Assembly: GCF_900167935.1 (NCBI RefSeq)
Contig: NZ_FUYL01000008.1
Location: 181,205-245,204 of the forward strand
Direction of reading: 5' to 3'
From: Maribacter arcticus
GTDB taxonomy: Bacteria; Bacteroidota; Bacteroidia; Flavobacteriales; Flavobacteriaceae
DNA: 64,000 nucleotides
The translations under genes and the position numbers were made by a program. Numbering within the stretch: the stretch's first letter is position 1; the number at the start of each line of letters is the position of its first letter. A model generated the notes under the pieces. The model was given only the letters and a program-made list of their open reading frames with translations. It made no database searches and had not been told where the DNA came from. Below are positions 37,503 to 46,771 of the stretch, piece after piece.

Positions 37503-38021
37503 TTAAAATTCTTTTAGTATTGCCGAAATCTGCATGACGTCTTTAGTGACCGAAATTCGCCCAGAACGTACAAACTGCATGATACCATAAGGTTTTAATT
37601 GATCATACATTTCATCAACTTCACTTCTTCTCCCGCTTTTAGCGATAACAAAGAAATCTCTTGAAACTGTCACAATTTGAGCATTATTATCTTTAATTAT
37701 ATTCTGAATTTGACGTTCATCGAAAAGGAGACCAGATGCAATCTTGAATAAAGCTGATTCTTGATAAATTGTTTCATCATCAGTATGATAAAATGCTTTA
37801 ATCACTTCAATTTGCTTTTCAATTTGACCTACAATGTTATGTACCCATTTTTCTGTAGTATTCACTACAATAGTAAATTTAGACACATCGTCTATCTCTG
37901 ACTTAGAGACGTTTAAACTCTCTATATTAATATGTCTCTTTAAAAATATTCCTGAAATCCTATTCAGTAATCCAACATTGTTTTCTGAATATACTGATAT
38001 TGTAAACCATTTATTTTCCAT
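37503..38021 (-). CDS. ilvN: Acetolactate synthase small (regulatory) subunit
   Basis: The ACT-domain partner that activates IlvB and confers valine feedback inhibition. From the ATG at 38021 it has 172 residues, starting MENKWFTISVYSENNVGLLNRISGIF, a standard N-terminus; an in-frame TTG at 38048 would add nine basic residues that are not conserved, so I reject it. The ACT domain spans about 5-80, followed by the C-terminal subunit-contact domain. It is separated from ilvB by a methyltransferase gene, which is unusual. Confidence 0.92.
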   Translation of the reverse strand: MENKWFTISVYSENNVGLLNRISGIFLKRHINIESLNVSKSEIDDVSKFTIVVNTTEKWVHNIVGQIEKQIEVIKAFYHTDDETIYQESALFKIASGLLFDERQIQNIIKDNNAQIVTVSRDFFVIAKSGRRSEVDEMYDQLKPYGIMQFVRSGRISVTKDVMQISAILKEF

Positions 38022-38081
38022 AAGCCATTTTCCTTTTCTTTTATGCAAAAGAATTTTATGGGATCGTTTAATTAATTTTTA

Positions 38082-38660
38082 TTATTTCTTTACTGCCAAG
38101 ATCAAACCAGTTGACCATTTCATTTTTGTCAATTGAAAATCGACACGCTTCTCTAAGTATGCTGTTAATTGAATTACATTATCTTCATGCCCCTCTGGCC
38201 AGTTAGGTTGCTTTGTCATATCATCTATGATGTAAAACCCACCAACCTTTACTAGGTCTAAAATTTCATCAATCTCGCTATATTTTCCTGGCCACGCATC
38301 TGCAAAAATTAAATCAAATTTTTCTCCAGCATATTCCTTTATCCATTGAGTACCATCCTTACAAATCAATTCGATTCTATTATCATTCCCAAAATAAGTT
38401 TCAGCAATGTCCGTCAACTCCTTGTCATTATCGACTGAAGTTAAATGAGAATTATTATCCATTCCTTCAATCATCCAAGAAAGACTTAAACCTATTCCAG
38501 TTCCTATTTCCAGGAACCTTCCGTTAGGTTTCGAAGCGATAAGTGTTTTTAGAAAGCTACCAACATACAAATCTGATGGCATAGTAAATCCTATTTCTTC
38601 AGATTTACGCACAATTTCCTTATGAATAGTTGGAATATCTTGTATGTTTGAATCATTCAT
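38082..38660 (-). CDS. Class I SAM-dependent O-methyltransferase-like protein inserted in the ilv operon
   Basis: A 192-residue Rossmann methyltransferase: motif I FLEIGTGIGLSLSWMIEGM (about 52-70), the acidic post-I residue in TSVDNDKEL, motif IV LIFADAWPGKYSE near 117 and motif V VGGFYIIDDM. It resembles the small O-methyltransferase group acting on catechol-like or caffeoyl substrates, but the substrate is unknown. It sits between ilvB (21 bases) and ilvN (60 bases) in the same orientation, so it is co-transcribed with the branched-chain operon. No step of that pathway needs a methyltransferase. Confidence 0.82.
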   Translation of the reverse strand: MNDSNIQDIPTIHKEIVRKSEEIGFTMPSDLYVGSFLKTLIASKPNGRFLEIGTGIGLSLSWMIEGMDNNSHLTSVDNDKELTDIAETYFGNDNRIELICKDGTQWIKEYAGEKFDLIFADAWPGKYSEIDEILDLVKVGGFYIIDDMTKQPNWPEGHEDNVIQLTAYLEKRVDFQLTKMKWSTGLILAVKK

Positions 38661-38681
38661 TTTTACAACTTTATATTTATT

Positions 38682-40415
38682 CTACTGCAATCTAATTTCA
38701 GAAACCGATGCACCAGAAGGAATCATAGGAAATACATTACCCTCTTGCTCTACTTTCACTTCCAAGAAATAAGGATTTTTAGAAGCCATCATTTCTTGAA
38801 TAGTAGCTTTTAGATCTTTACGTTCAGAAATTCTTTTGGCTTCAATACTATATCCTTCCGCTATTTTAACAAAATCAGGATTTACCATAACTGTAGAAGC
38901 GTATCTCTTTTCAAAAAAGAGCTCTTGCCATTGACGTACCATACCCAAATGATCATTATTCAAAACAACAATCTTAACAGGAATTTTATGCTGGAAAATC
39001 ACCCCCAATTCTTGTATAGTCATTTGAAAACCACCGTCACCAATAATAGCAACAACTTCCCTATCCATTGCGCCCATTTTAGCACCAATAGCTGCAGGTA
39101 ATGCAAAACCCATAGTTCCCAATCCGCCAGAAGTTATGTTACTTTTGGATTGTGAAAATTTCGCATATCTACAGGCAATCATTTGATGTTGACCTACATC
39201 GGTCACAATAACCGCCTTATTATTAGAAGCTAAATTAATCTCCTCAATTACTTCTCCCATGGTCAAACCAGGTTTGGTAGGGTGAATATCATTTTTTATA
39301 ATCGTATCAAATTCAATTTGATATTTCTCTTTAAATATATTGTGCCATGCTTCGTGTTTGCTGTCTTTAATTAATGGTAGTAGTAAACCTAAAGTTTCTT
39401 TAGAGTTCCCTAATACCGCTACATCTGCAAACACGTTTTTATTTATTTCGGATGGGTCAATTTCAAAGTGAATTACTTTTGCTTGTTTTGCATAGTCTTT
39501 CAATCTACCGGTTACACGATCATCAAATCGCATACCTATAGCCAACAAAACATCACATTCATTCGTCAATAAATTTGGACCGTAATTACCGTGCATTCCT
39601 ACCATACCAACATTTAAGCGATGGTCTGTATCTAATGCAGAAGCACCCATAATGGTCCATGCAGCAGGTATACCAGCTTTCTCAACCAATTGTTTAAGCT
39701 CCTTTTCAGCCTTTCCAAGTATAATTCCTTGACCCCATACGATAAATGGTTTTTTAGCATTATTGATTAAATCGGCAGCAGCCTGTATTGCACTTATTTC
39801 TGGTTTTGGAACCGGCTTATAACTACGTACCCCTGTACATTTCTTATATGAGAACTCAAATTTTTCAATTTGGGCGTTCTTGGTAATATCTATCAAAACC
39901 GGACCTGGTCTTCCCGACTTGGCTATATAAAATGCTTTCGCCATAACCTCAGGAATCTCTGAAGCTTCGGTAATTTGATAATTCCATTTTGTCACAGGAG
40001 TTGAAATACCAATAATATCAGTTTCCTGAAAAGCATCGGTACCTAATAACTCTCTAGTTACTTGCCCCGTTATACAAACCATTGGAGTAGAATCTATCTG
40101 CGCATCGGCAAGACCTGTCACTAAATTTGTTGCTCCAGGACCGGAGGTTGCAATAGCAACACCTACCCTGCCTGAAACACGCGCGTACCCTTGAGCAGCG
40201 TGTGTTGCACCTTGTTCATGCCTTGTTAGTATATGCGTTAATTTATCTTGAAATTTATATAATTCATCATACACAGGCATAATTGCACCACCTGGGTAAC
40301 CGTACATTGTTTCGACCCCTTCTGCCAACAAACAATGAATTAGTGCCTCTGCTCCAGAAATCTGTATAGCTTTCTTAGAATCTGTACTTGTTTTCTTTTC
40401 TTTTAATGTTTCCAT
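38682..40415 (-). CDS. ilvB: Acetolactate synthase large (catalytic) subunit
   Basis: Thiamine-diphosphate enzyme forming acetolactate from pyruvate or acetohydroxybutyrate with 2-oxobutyrate. From the ATG at 40415 it has 577 residues. The catalytic glutamate is in ILTRHEQGATHAAQGYARVSG (about 58), the FAD-binding central domain includes AIGMRFDDRVTGRL, and the ThDP-Mg motif GDGGFQMTIQEL...NNDHLGMV is in the C-terminal domain. An in-frame TTG at 40439 would extend it into a repeat-like hairpin, so I prefer the ATG, which is preceded by a GGAGG sequence. Confidence 0.95.
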   Translation of the reverse strand: METLKEKKTSTDSKKAIQISGAEALIHCLLAEGVETMYGYPGGAIMPVYDELYKFQDKLTHILTRHEQGATHAAQGYARVSGRVGVAIATSGPGATNLVTGLADAQIDSTPMVCITGQVTRELLGTDAFQETDIIGISTPVTKWNYQITEASEIPEVMAKAFYIAKSGRPGPVLIDITKNAQIEKFEFSYKKCTGVRSYKPVPKPEISAIQAAADLINNAKKPFIVWGQGIILGKAEKELKQLVEKAGIPAAWTIMGASALDTDHRLNVGMVGMHGNYGPNLLTNECDVLLAIGMRFDDRVTGRLKDYAKQAKVIHFEIDPSEINKNVFADVAVLGNSKETLGLLLPLIKDSKHEAWHNIFKEKYQIEFDTIIKNDIHPTKPGLTMGEVIEEINLASNNKAVIVTDVGQHQMIACRYAKFSQSKSNITSGGLGTMGFALPAAIGAKMGAMDREVVAIIGDGGFQMTIQELGVIFQHKIPVKIVVLNNDHLGMVRQWQELFFEKRYASTVMVNPDFVKIAEGYSIEAKRISERKDLKATIQEMMASKNPYFLEVKVEQEGNVFPMIPSGASVSEIRLQ

Positions 40416-40418
40416 AAG

Positions 40419-40448
40419 CCTCCACCCGACTCCCTTCAATTGAGGGAG
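40419..40448 (-). repeat. REP-like hairpin element in the ilvD-ilvB gap
   Basis: On the minus strand CTCCCT and AGGGAG flank CAATTG, followed by a G-rich stretch (GTCGGGTGGAGG) immediately before the ilvB start. Its base composition is much richer in G than the surroundings. It resembles short dispersed Bacteroidota repeats and happens to supply a GGAGG near the ilvB start codon. Only one copy was noticed in this window. Confidence 0.35.
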
Positions 40449-40474
40449 AGTTTACGGGAATTTTAATTAATATT

Positions 40475-42151
40475 TTAAAATTCGTCAGTTACACAGCCTT
40501 GTGAAGCCGATGATACTGTACGAGCGTATTTATATAAACTACCTCTTTTCACTTTTAACTCTGGTTGTATCCAAGCTTTTCGTCTTGCCGATATTTCATC
40601 ATCTGAAAGATTGACAGAAATCTCATTTTTCTCAGCATCGATAGTTATTATATCACCATCTTTCAACAATCCAATAGTTCCACCATCTTGAGCTTCTGGA
40701 GAAACATGCCCAACTACAAAACCGTGTGTACCACCTGAAAAACGCCCATCTGTTATTAAAGCCACATCCTTACCGAGTCCGGCACCCATAATAGCGGCTG
40801 TTGGTTTCAACATTTCTGGCATACCAGGCCCACCTTTGGGTCCTTCATAACGAATGACCACAACATCACCTTTTTTAACTTCTCCTTTACCAATACCTGC
40901 ATTTGCAAAAAACTCGTCATTATATACTTTTGCTGGTCCAGAGAAATACAATCCTTCTTTACCTGTAATTTTAGCTACTGAACCTTCAGTTGCCAAGTTC
41001 CCGTATAAAATTCTTAAATGGCCAGTAGCCTTAATCGGATTACTTAAAGGTCTTATTACTTGTTGATGCTCTAATAACCCAGGTACATCAGCTAAATTCT
41101 CAGCTATCGTTTTTCCTGTAACTGTTAAACAATCACCATGTAACATTCCGTTTTCAAGCATAAATTTCATTACTGCGGGTATACCACCTACGCGATGAAC
41201 ATCTTCCATAAGAAATTTACCACTAGGTTTTAAATCGGCCAAAAATGGTGTTGTATCACTAATTTTTTGAAAATCATCTAATGTAAATTCTATATCAGCA
41301 GCCTTAGCAATAGCCAAGAAATGTAATACCGCATTAGTTGAACCACCTAACAATGTTAATAAGCGTACCGCATTTTCAAATGATTTACGCGTAATAATAT
41401 CACTAGGCTTAATATCTTTCTCCAGTAAGTTTTTTAAAGCCTTACCAGATTCAATTGCATCATTCTGTTTTTGTTTTCCAATTGCAGGATTTGAAGAATT
41501 GTAAGGCATTGCCATACCCAATGCTTCAATAGCAGAAGCCATCGTATTTGCAGTATACATACCCCCACAAGCACCAGCACCAGGACATGCATTTTGAATT
41601 ACACCCTTATAATCTTCTTCATTCATTGTACCCGCTACCTTCTCTCCCCAAGCTTCAAAAGCAGAAACAACATCTAGCTTTTTATCTTTATAGCATCCAG
41701 AAGCGATAGTACCACCATATACCAATACAGAAGGTCTGTCTAAGCGAATCATAGCCATTAAAGCGCCCGGCATATTCTTATCACAACCAACTACAGTAAC
41801 CAATCCATCATAGTTCATTGCTTGAACTACAGTTTCCATAGAATCTGCGATAATATCTCTAGAAGGTAAAGAATAACGCATTCCGTAAGTACCCATAGAA
41901 ATACCGTCACTTACCCCAATAGTATTAAACACTAAGCCTACCAAACCACTATCATTGACACCAGTTTTAACTTCTTGTGCCAAATCATTCAGGTGCATAT
42001 TACAAGGATTCCCCTCATAACCTGTACTACCAATTCCTATTAATGGTTTTTTTAAATCATCTTCGGTTAAGCCTATAGCATATAACATTGCTTGAGCTGC
42101 CGGTTGCGTTGGGTCTTGGGTTACATTCTTACTGTGTTTGTTCAATTCCAT
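40475..42151 (-). CDS. ilvD: Dihydroxy-acid dehydratase
   Basis: Iron-sulfur dehydratase for the penultimate step of isoleucine and valine synthesis, 558 residues. Recognised by [12 protein letters not shown] (cluster cysteine about 50), [17 protein letters not shown] (about 122) and [18 protein letters not shown] (about 190). It is the first structural gene of ilvD-ilvB-MT-ilvN-ilvC. The 5' region holds a leader peptide and terminator (see entries at 42354 and 42423), so expression is probably controlled by isoleucine/valine supply. Confidence 0.96.
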   Translation of the reverse strand: MELNKHSKNVTQDPTQPAAQAMLYAIGLTEDDLKKPLIGIGSTGYEGNPCNMHLNDLAQEVKTGVNDSGLVGLVFNTIGVSDGISMGTYGMRYSLPSRDIIADSMETVVQAMNYDGLVTVVGCDKNMPGALMAMIRLDRPSVLVYGGTIASGCYKDKKLDVVSAFEAWGEKVAGTMNEEDYKGVIQNACPGAGACGGMYTANTMASAIEALGMAMPYNSSNPAIGKQKQNDAIESGKALKNLLEKDIKPSDIITRKSFENAVRLLTLLGGSTNAVLHFLAIAKAADIEFTLDDFQKISDTTPFLADLKPSGKFLMEDVHRVGGIPAVMKFMLENGMLHGDCLTVTGKTIAENLADVPGLLEHQQVIRPLSNPIKATGHLRILYGNLATEGSVAKITGKEGLYFSGPAKVYNDEFFANAGIGKGEVKKGDVVVIRYEGPKGGPGMPEMLKPTAAIMGAGLGKDVALITDGRFSGGTHGFVVGHVSPEAQDGGTIGLLKDGDIITIDAEKNEISVNLSDDEISARRKAWIQPELKVKRGSLYKYARTVSSASQGCVTDEF

Positions 42152-42197
42152 AATGTAATTCTTGTATGCTTATCTTGATTACTTTGAGCTATAGTAT

Positions 42198-42205
42198 CAA
42201 AGATA
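42198..42205 (-). promoter_or_regulatory. Possible Bacteroidota -7 element (TATCTTTG) upstream of ilvD
   Basis: On the minus strand TATCTTTG matches the Bacteroidota -7 consensus TAnnTTTG, about 47 bases before the ilvD ATG. A good -33 TTG at normal spacing was not found. If real, it would start transcripts that bypass the upstream attenuator. A chance match is quite possible. Confidence 0.2.
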
Positions 42206-42353
42206 AAAGTTTATAAAAATTTCTATTTTTAACAATAATTGACAGTACAAATTCATTTCATCTAAAATTCAATTAATTAACTGATTATCAGTTATTTAGA
42301 CTACCATTATATACCACATTCAATACTTCAAAACTATATGATAATATTTTTAA

Positions 42354-42396
42354 ACTATAAAAAAACCTGTATCAAATATATTTGATACAGGTTTTT
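42354..42396 (-). terminator. Attenuator terminator in the ilv leader
   Basis: A perfect 36-base palindrome (42361-42396) made of AAAAACCTGTATCAAATA and its complement. Read on the minus strand it ends CAGGTTTTTTTATAG, giving a run of seven T, longer than the five T on the plus side, so the minus orientation is favoured. It lies 27 bases after the stop of the leader ORF and 209 bases before ilvD. The AACCTG in its 5' arm is complementary to CAGGTT at the end of the leader ORF (42425-42430), which could form an antiterminator. It may also end transcripts of the pxp operon, whose stop is 198 bases upstream on the same strand. Confidence 0.75.
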
Positions 42397-42422
42397 CTAA
42401 ACAACGAAAAGCTATATCATCC

Positions 42423-42473
42423 CTAACCTGGAATGACTACGATCACATTGATATTTAAAAAAGATAATTTCAT
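42423..42473 (-). CDS. Candidate ilv operon leader peptide (16 aa, Ile/Val-rich)
   Basis: ATG at 42473 to TAG at 42423 encodes MKLSFLNINVIVVIPG. Six of the last nine residues before the stop are Ile or Val (I-N-V-I-V-V-I-P-G), with two Leu earlier, exactly the products of the downstream operon. The reading frame is followed by a strong terminator and then ilvD. CAGGTT spanning the Pro-Gly-stop codons can pair with AACCTG in the terminator 5' arm. A ribosome stalled at the Ile/Val codons would leave CAGGTT free to block the terminator; one that reaches the stop would cover it and allow termination. This is inferred from sequence and from the known E. coli ilv leader logic; translation is not proven. 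Confidence 0.72.
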   Translation of the reverse strand: MKLSFLNINVIVVIPG

Positions 42474-42594
42474 ACCACAATAGTACATAAAATACAATTA
42501 CAAAAAAAGTATCCTAAAAATGAAATCTTAAACTATTGGATTATTAGTTATGAACTATATACAATAACTATATAGTTTAAGAGTATTGAAAATA

Positions 42595-43434
42595 TTAAAC
42601 CAGCTTAAAATTAACCTTATCTCCGCCTCTTTTTTGTGCCAAAATACAAATAGCTTTATCTGTTAGCTGAAGTACTCTTGGGTAACCTCCTGTAGTTTGC
42701 CCATCTTTCATCAATACAATTAATTTGCCAGCAGGAGTAAGTTGAACAGTACCTGGCAATGTTGCCGATGTTAACATTGACATTTCATGCGAAGAAATAG
42801 TCTCTTTAATTTGATATGCCATTCTATTGTTCTCATGAGCTATAGTAAATGACTTGGAAAAAATCTCTTCTAAATGCCTATCGCTCAATAAATGAAACTC
42901 AGGACCTTTACTTACTTCTAATTTATTGTCGTCTAAAAACGAGTCAACTTTAATTTCTGAAATTTTCGGTTGAAACAATTTGCTATCAATAAACGGAACA
43001 ACATCATTGTCACGTAGTCTATTCTCTTTGGTAATAGGCTTGTAAAAAGACCTACTACCCAATATCTGTTTTGAGGTAAATCCTTCTCTAACACCTAAGT
43101 AAGATCTAAATCCTTTATCTAATCGACCGAATGAGAGAATATCTCCAACTTCAATCTGGTATACTTTATAATTCTGAATCGGTAAATTATTTAAGGTTGC
43201 TGACATCTCTGCCCCACCTAGAGCCATATAGGTTTCCTCTTCAAACATAAGTGTTGGCCCGGTCATCGTAATCTCTAAAACTGCAGCGGAAACTTCATTT
43301 TCTAATAATGAATTTACTTTAAAAACGGTCATTTCATCCATTACCCCAGAAACTGGAACACCCTTATTTCTGAAATGAAACCTACCTGAATCTTGAACCG
43401 TAGTATAAAAACCCGCTTTTAGTATTTTAAGCAT
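42595..43434 (-). CDS. pxpC: 5-oxoprolinase subunit C (biotin-dependent carboxyltransferase-like)
   Basis: Part of the ATP-dependent PxpABC complex that opens 5-oxoproline (pyroglutamate) to glutamate. It has 279 residues, starting MLKILKAGFYTTVQDSGRFHFRNKGVPVSGVMD, the typical N-terminus, with YLGVREGF and a C-terminal MLTSATLPGTVQLTPAGKLIVLMKDGQTTGGYPRV region. It overlaps pxpB by 8 bases. It is slightly short compared with the E. coli homologue but all conserved blocks are present. Confidence 0.92.
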   Translation of the reverse strand: MLKILKAGFYTTVQDSGRFHFRNKGVPVSGVMDEMTVFKVNSLLENEVSAAVLEITMTGPTLMFEEETYMALGGAEMSATLNNLPIQNYKVYQIEVGDILSFGRLDKGFRSYLGVREGFTSKQILGSRSFYKPITKENRLRDNDVVPFIDSKLFQPKISEIKVDSFLDDNKLEVSKGPEFHLLSDRHLEEIFSKSFTIAHENNRMAYQIKETISSHEMSMLTSATLPGTVQLTPAGKLIVLMKDGQTTGGYPRVLQLTDKAICILAQKRGGDKVNFKLV

Positions 43435-44164
43435 TTAACTTAATTTTTTCAGGTTTATAAATACCAACTTCGGCCTCTATCTTATGCAAATTATATTCTG
43501 CCCTAGATATTTGATAAAACTCAATTTTATCACCAACATTAACAAAACAAGGATTTTCTTTTGAAGCATCAAAAATAGGAACAGAACAATTTCCGATAAT
43601 ATTCCATCCTCCAGGTGATTCTTGTGGGTAAATACCTGCTTGTTTTCCTGCAATACCAACCGCACCCTTAACCACCTTTAGTCTTGGTGTTGCTTTTCGT
43701 GGTACTTCTAAGTCTTTCAACAAACCGCCTAAATACATGAAACCAGGCAAAAAACCTATTCCGTATACAGTATATGTCGTACCAGTGTGCATTGCAATAA
43801 TCTCAGGAATAGTCTTATTAAGTTTTTTAGCAACCTCATCAAGGTCTAAGCCAAACTCTAAATCATATGAAACCGGTAATCTCCATAAATACCGATCTGG
43901 TTTTTCAGATTCTTTTAACTGGGAATATCCGACATTTATATCCTTTGAAATTTTTTCAAAATCAATAGTCTTTTTTCTATTTATAAGCAGAAGAGAATTG
44001 TATGAAGGTACCATTTCCCAATCCTTATCGGATAATATGTTAAACCTAATATAAGTTTGAAAACGTAATATAGTTTCTAAAATATGTTCACTTACCTCAT
44101 GGGGCCATTCAATAAGAACGGAATGTACACCGAAGGACTTAATATTTATTTTAGGGGGATTCAC
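43427..44164 (-). CDS. pxpB: 5-oxoprolinase subunit B
   Basis: Partner of PxpC, 245 residues, of the KipI/allophanate-hydrolase subunit 1 family. The conserved block HTGTTYTVYGIGFLPGFMYLGGL is at about 140, followed by PRKATPRLKVVKGAVGIAGKQAGIYPQESPGGWNIIG. It overlaps pxpC by 8 bases and pxpA by 4 bases, so translation of the three is coupled. Confidence 0.93.
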   Translation of the reverse strand: MNPPKINIKSFGVHSVLIEWPHEVSEHILETILRFQTYIRFNILSDKDWEMVPSYNSLLLINRKKTIDFEKISKDINVGYSQLKESEKPDRYLWRLPVSYDLEFGLDLDEVAKKLNKTIPEIIAMHTGTTYTVYGIGFLPGFMYLGGLLKDLEVPRKATPRLKVVKGAVGIAGKQAGIYPQESPGGWNIIGNCSVPIFDASKENPCFVNVGDKIEFYQISRAEYNLHKIEAEVGIYKPEKIKLNA

Positions 44165-44904
44165 GGTTTAGCTTGTAGATTATGTTCTGGTAAATGCTTT
44201 GTAATATACGTCAAAATTTGAAAAGCCGATGGGGTATCGCCATGAATACAAAAGGTATCTGCCTGAATAGGAATTTTTTTTCCGGTGACAGTTCGTACCT
44301 GATTTTCTTTATACATAAGCACCAAATGCTCTAAAACCTCCTCACCATTTGATATTAGTGCCTGATCTTGTTTTCTAGAAACCAAACTTAAATCGTTATT
44401 GTAGTTTCTATCGGCGAAAGCTTCTTTCATAATATTGAAATCATTAGCTTTTGCTAATGATTCAATTACACTACCATATGGAACATATAAAATAACATTA
44501 TCCTTATATGGTAAAATGGCACTTAGAAAGACATTCGCTAAATGTTCATTTTTGGCAATATCATTATAAAGTGCACCATGAGGTTTAATATGATGAAGAG
44601 TTGCACCCATTTCATTGCACTCGGTCATGAACAGTTTTAATTGATTTCTAATACTCTCAATTAAATCAGCGTCGGATATATTCATAGAAACTCGACCAAA
44701 ATTTTCTCTATCAGGATATGAAGGATGTGCCCCAACCCTAACATTAAATTTAAGCGCTAATTCTATAGATTGACTTATCGATTCTTTAGCGCCAGCATGA
44801 CCGCCACAAGCTATATTGCAAGAACTTATCATTGGAAACAAATCGGCCTCATTACCGATACCTTCACCAACATCACAATTGATATCAATTATCTTATTTC
44901 CCAT
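44161..44904 (-). CDS. pxpA: 5-oxoprolinase subunit A (LamB/YcsF family)
   Basis: The third subunit of the 5-oxoprolinase complex, 247 residues. It starts with IDINCDVGEGIGNEADLFPMISSCNIACGGHAG (about 6-38), then VGAHPSYPDRENFGR and LHHIKPHGALYND, and CIHGDTPSA near the C-terminus. Its start codon abuts the stop of the Nramp-like transporter gene with no gap. Confidence 0.94.
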   Translation of the reverse strand: MGNKIIDINCDVGEGIGNEADLFPMISSCNIACGGHAGAKESISQSIELALKFNVRVGAHPSYPDRENFGRVSMNISDADLIESIRNQLKLFMTECNEMGATLHHIKPHGALYNDIAKNEHLANVFLSAILPYKDNVILYVPYGSVIESLAKANDFNIMKEAFADRNYNNDLSLVSRKQDQALISNGEEVLEHLVLMYKENQVRTVTGKKIPIQADTFCIHGDTPSAFQILTYITKHLPEHNLQAKP

Positions 44905-46098
44905 TTAAAATAATCCTAACACAGTTAAAATACTTTTAGCTCCCAATAATATCGAAAGGAGAATAATAGCCAATCCTATACAATTTTGCAATAAGGTGTT
45001 TTTATATTTTCCCATAACACCTACCCTATTAACTACCCATAGTAAAAATATGGCGATAATGGGTAAAAGCAATCCGTTAGTGATTTGGGCAAATTTTATA
45101 ATTTCTATAGGTTTTATACCAAAGGATAGAAAAACCACGCCTAAGACTAAAATCAGTATCCATATAGCCCGAAACTTGGCGTCTTTAAATTCAGCCTTCC
45201 ATCCAAAACAACTATTCGCTACATACGCAGCAGCCAAAGGAGCTGTAATAGCAGAAGTAATACCTGCTGCCAACAAACCTATTCCCATAAAATAAAGGGC
45301 TGCAGAACCATAAAGCGGCTCCAATGCTTTTGCCATATCTAACACATTATTAACTTCTGTACTTTTTATAGCTGCCGCAGATATTATTATACTTATAGAT
45401 ACAAGTCCACCTAATATAATAGACACCAAAGTATCTCTCTTGGCAAGTTTTAAATCTTTTTCTGATTTCCACTTCTCACTCACCAAAGCTGCATGTAAAA
45501 AGAGATTATATGGTACCACCGTAGTACCTACCAAAGCTATGATAGTCAAAATACCATCTTCAGGGATTGATGGAACAAATAATCCCTTTACTAATTCCCA
45601 AAGATTGGGCTGTGTCAATACGGCTGTCATTACAAAAGACAGGCTCATTATTAATACAAGAAATATAAAAACCTTTTCTAAGGCTTTGTAATTCCCGAAA
45701 AAGAGAAGTAAAAAAGCTGCTAGTCCCAATATAACTGGGTATAACTTACTATAGCTCAGTCCGAAAAGAGCCTCCATCCCTAAGGTAGCACCACCAATAT
45801 TACCTGCTTCATATGAAGCATTTCCTATAATAATAGCAGAAAATATAAGAGTGATTACACTATTTCTTATCCAAGGGTTACTTAACTCTTGTTTTATAAC
45901 ATCGGCCAATCCTTTTTGAGTTATGATACCTAATCTTGCCGACATTTCTTGAAGAACATAGGTAGCAATAATAGATAATAGCATGGCCCACAGCAAACTA
46001 AACCCAAAATTTACTCCTGCAAGAGTACATGCGGTAACTGTTCCCGGACCAATAAACGCCGCAGCTACGAGAACACCCGGTCCTAATTTCTTAAACAT
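44905..46098 (-). CDS. Nramp-fold transporter lacking canonical metal-site residues; 5-oxoprolinase operon
   Basis: A membrane protein of 397 residues with about 11 helices, clearly homologous to Nramp/MntH. The TM1 motif that is DPGN in manganese transporters reads GPGT here (AAFIGPGTVTACTLAG), and the TM6 motif normally MPH reads VPY (VVPYNLFLHAALVSEKW). Three of the residues that bind metal, Asp, Asn and Met, are therefore replaced. It is the first gene of an operon with pxpA-pxpB-pxpC. The gene order parallels ycsF/ycsG in Bacillus, known from general knowledge. I infer transport of 5-oxoproline or another organic substrate; the alternative is an atypical metal carrier. Confidence 0.85.
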   Translation of the reverse strand: MFKKLGPGVLVAAAFIGPGTVTACTLAGVNFGFSLLWAMLLSIIATYVLQEMSARLGIITQKGLADVIKQELSNPWIRNSVITLIFSAIIIGNASYEAGNIGGATLGMEALFGLSYSKLYPVILGLAAFLLLFFGNYKALEKVFIFLVLIMSLSFVMTAVLTQPNLWELVKGLFVPSIPEDGILTIIALVGTTVVPYNLFLHAALVSEKWKSEKDLKLAKRDTLVSIILGGLVSISIIISAAAIKSTEVNNVLDMAKALEPLYGSAALYFMGIGLLAAGITSAITAPLAAAYVANSCFGWKAEFKDAKFRAIWILILVLGVVFLSFGIKPIEIIKFAQITNGLLLPIIAIFLLWVVNRVGVMGKYKNTLLQNCIGLAIILLSILLGAKSILTVLGLF

Positions 46099-46312
46099 GG
46101 ATTAAAATTATCATTCTTGTAAATATAATCTCTAAATATGAATTGGCTCACCAACGATAGAATCAATTTCACCACAATTTTAACATTTCAAAATGCCGTT
46201 AATCTAAAAAAATGCAGTTCGTCTAAAAGTTGGACGTCATTCATCGAGGTTACATACTAATCTTAAAAAATCGTGGTTATTAATTTCCCCAAACCTTAAA
46301 CTTAGCCTATTA

Positions 46313-46759
46313 ATGATTTGTTTAGAATGTAAGAAAGAACTCGGTTATTTAGATCATAAAAATGCCATGGAAAGTGCAGGTGTAGAACTCTGCAACAAAC
46401 ATCATGCGCGTATTGAGCAATTAATCAAGAAAAATGATACCCCATTAGAAGCTATTCAGCTTTATTATGCGCTTAAAGAAGCTGGTGTAAACTCGATGTT
46501 AGAATGGTGGGATGGTAAGAAATCAATAGATATCGCCATTTCACGTGTAAAACTCAATATTGAAATTGACTCTAAATATGATAAACTGACCGAACATGAA
46601 GCTATTAACAATTTAGAAGATGCTATGCATTCTTTTAAGAATGGCTTTACCACTATTCGTATTCCTCATATTGTAGTACGGTACTACTTAAACGAAACCG
46701 TAAATAATATCATTGGGATTATGGAGGGTCTAAAAGCCAATATCAAAGTAATTAATTAA
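46313..46759 (+). CDS. Zinc-ribbon plus endonuclease-like small protein
   Basis: A 148-residue protein. Cys-x2-Cys at the start (CLEC) and CNKHH near 27 form a probable zinc site. The C-terminal half has the order SIDIAISRVKLNIEIDSKYDKLT, FKNGFTTIRIPHIVV, which resembles the DUF559/very-short-patch-repair endonuclease fold, with D...E-x-D acidic residues. It is similar to small flavobacterial proteins of unknown role. It starts 12 bases before the following membrane protein gene and is divergent from the Nramp-like operon. Confidence 0.55.
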   Translation: MICLECKKELGYLDHKNAMESAGVELCNKHHARIEQLIKKNDTPLEAIQLYYALKEAGVNSMLEWWDGKKSIDIAISRVKLNIEIDSKYDKLTEHEAINNLEDAMHSFKNGFTTIRIPHIVVRYYLNETVNNIIGIMEGLKANIKVIN

Positions 46760-46771
46760 AAAAATAGAGAC

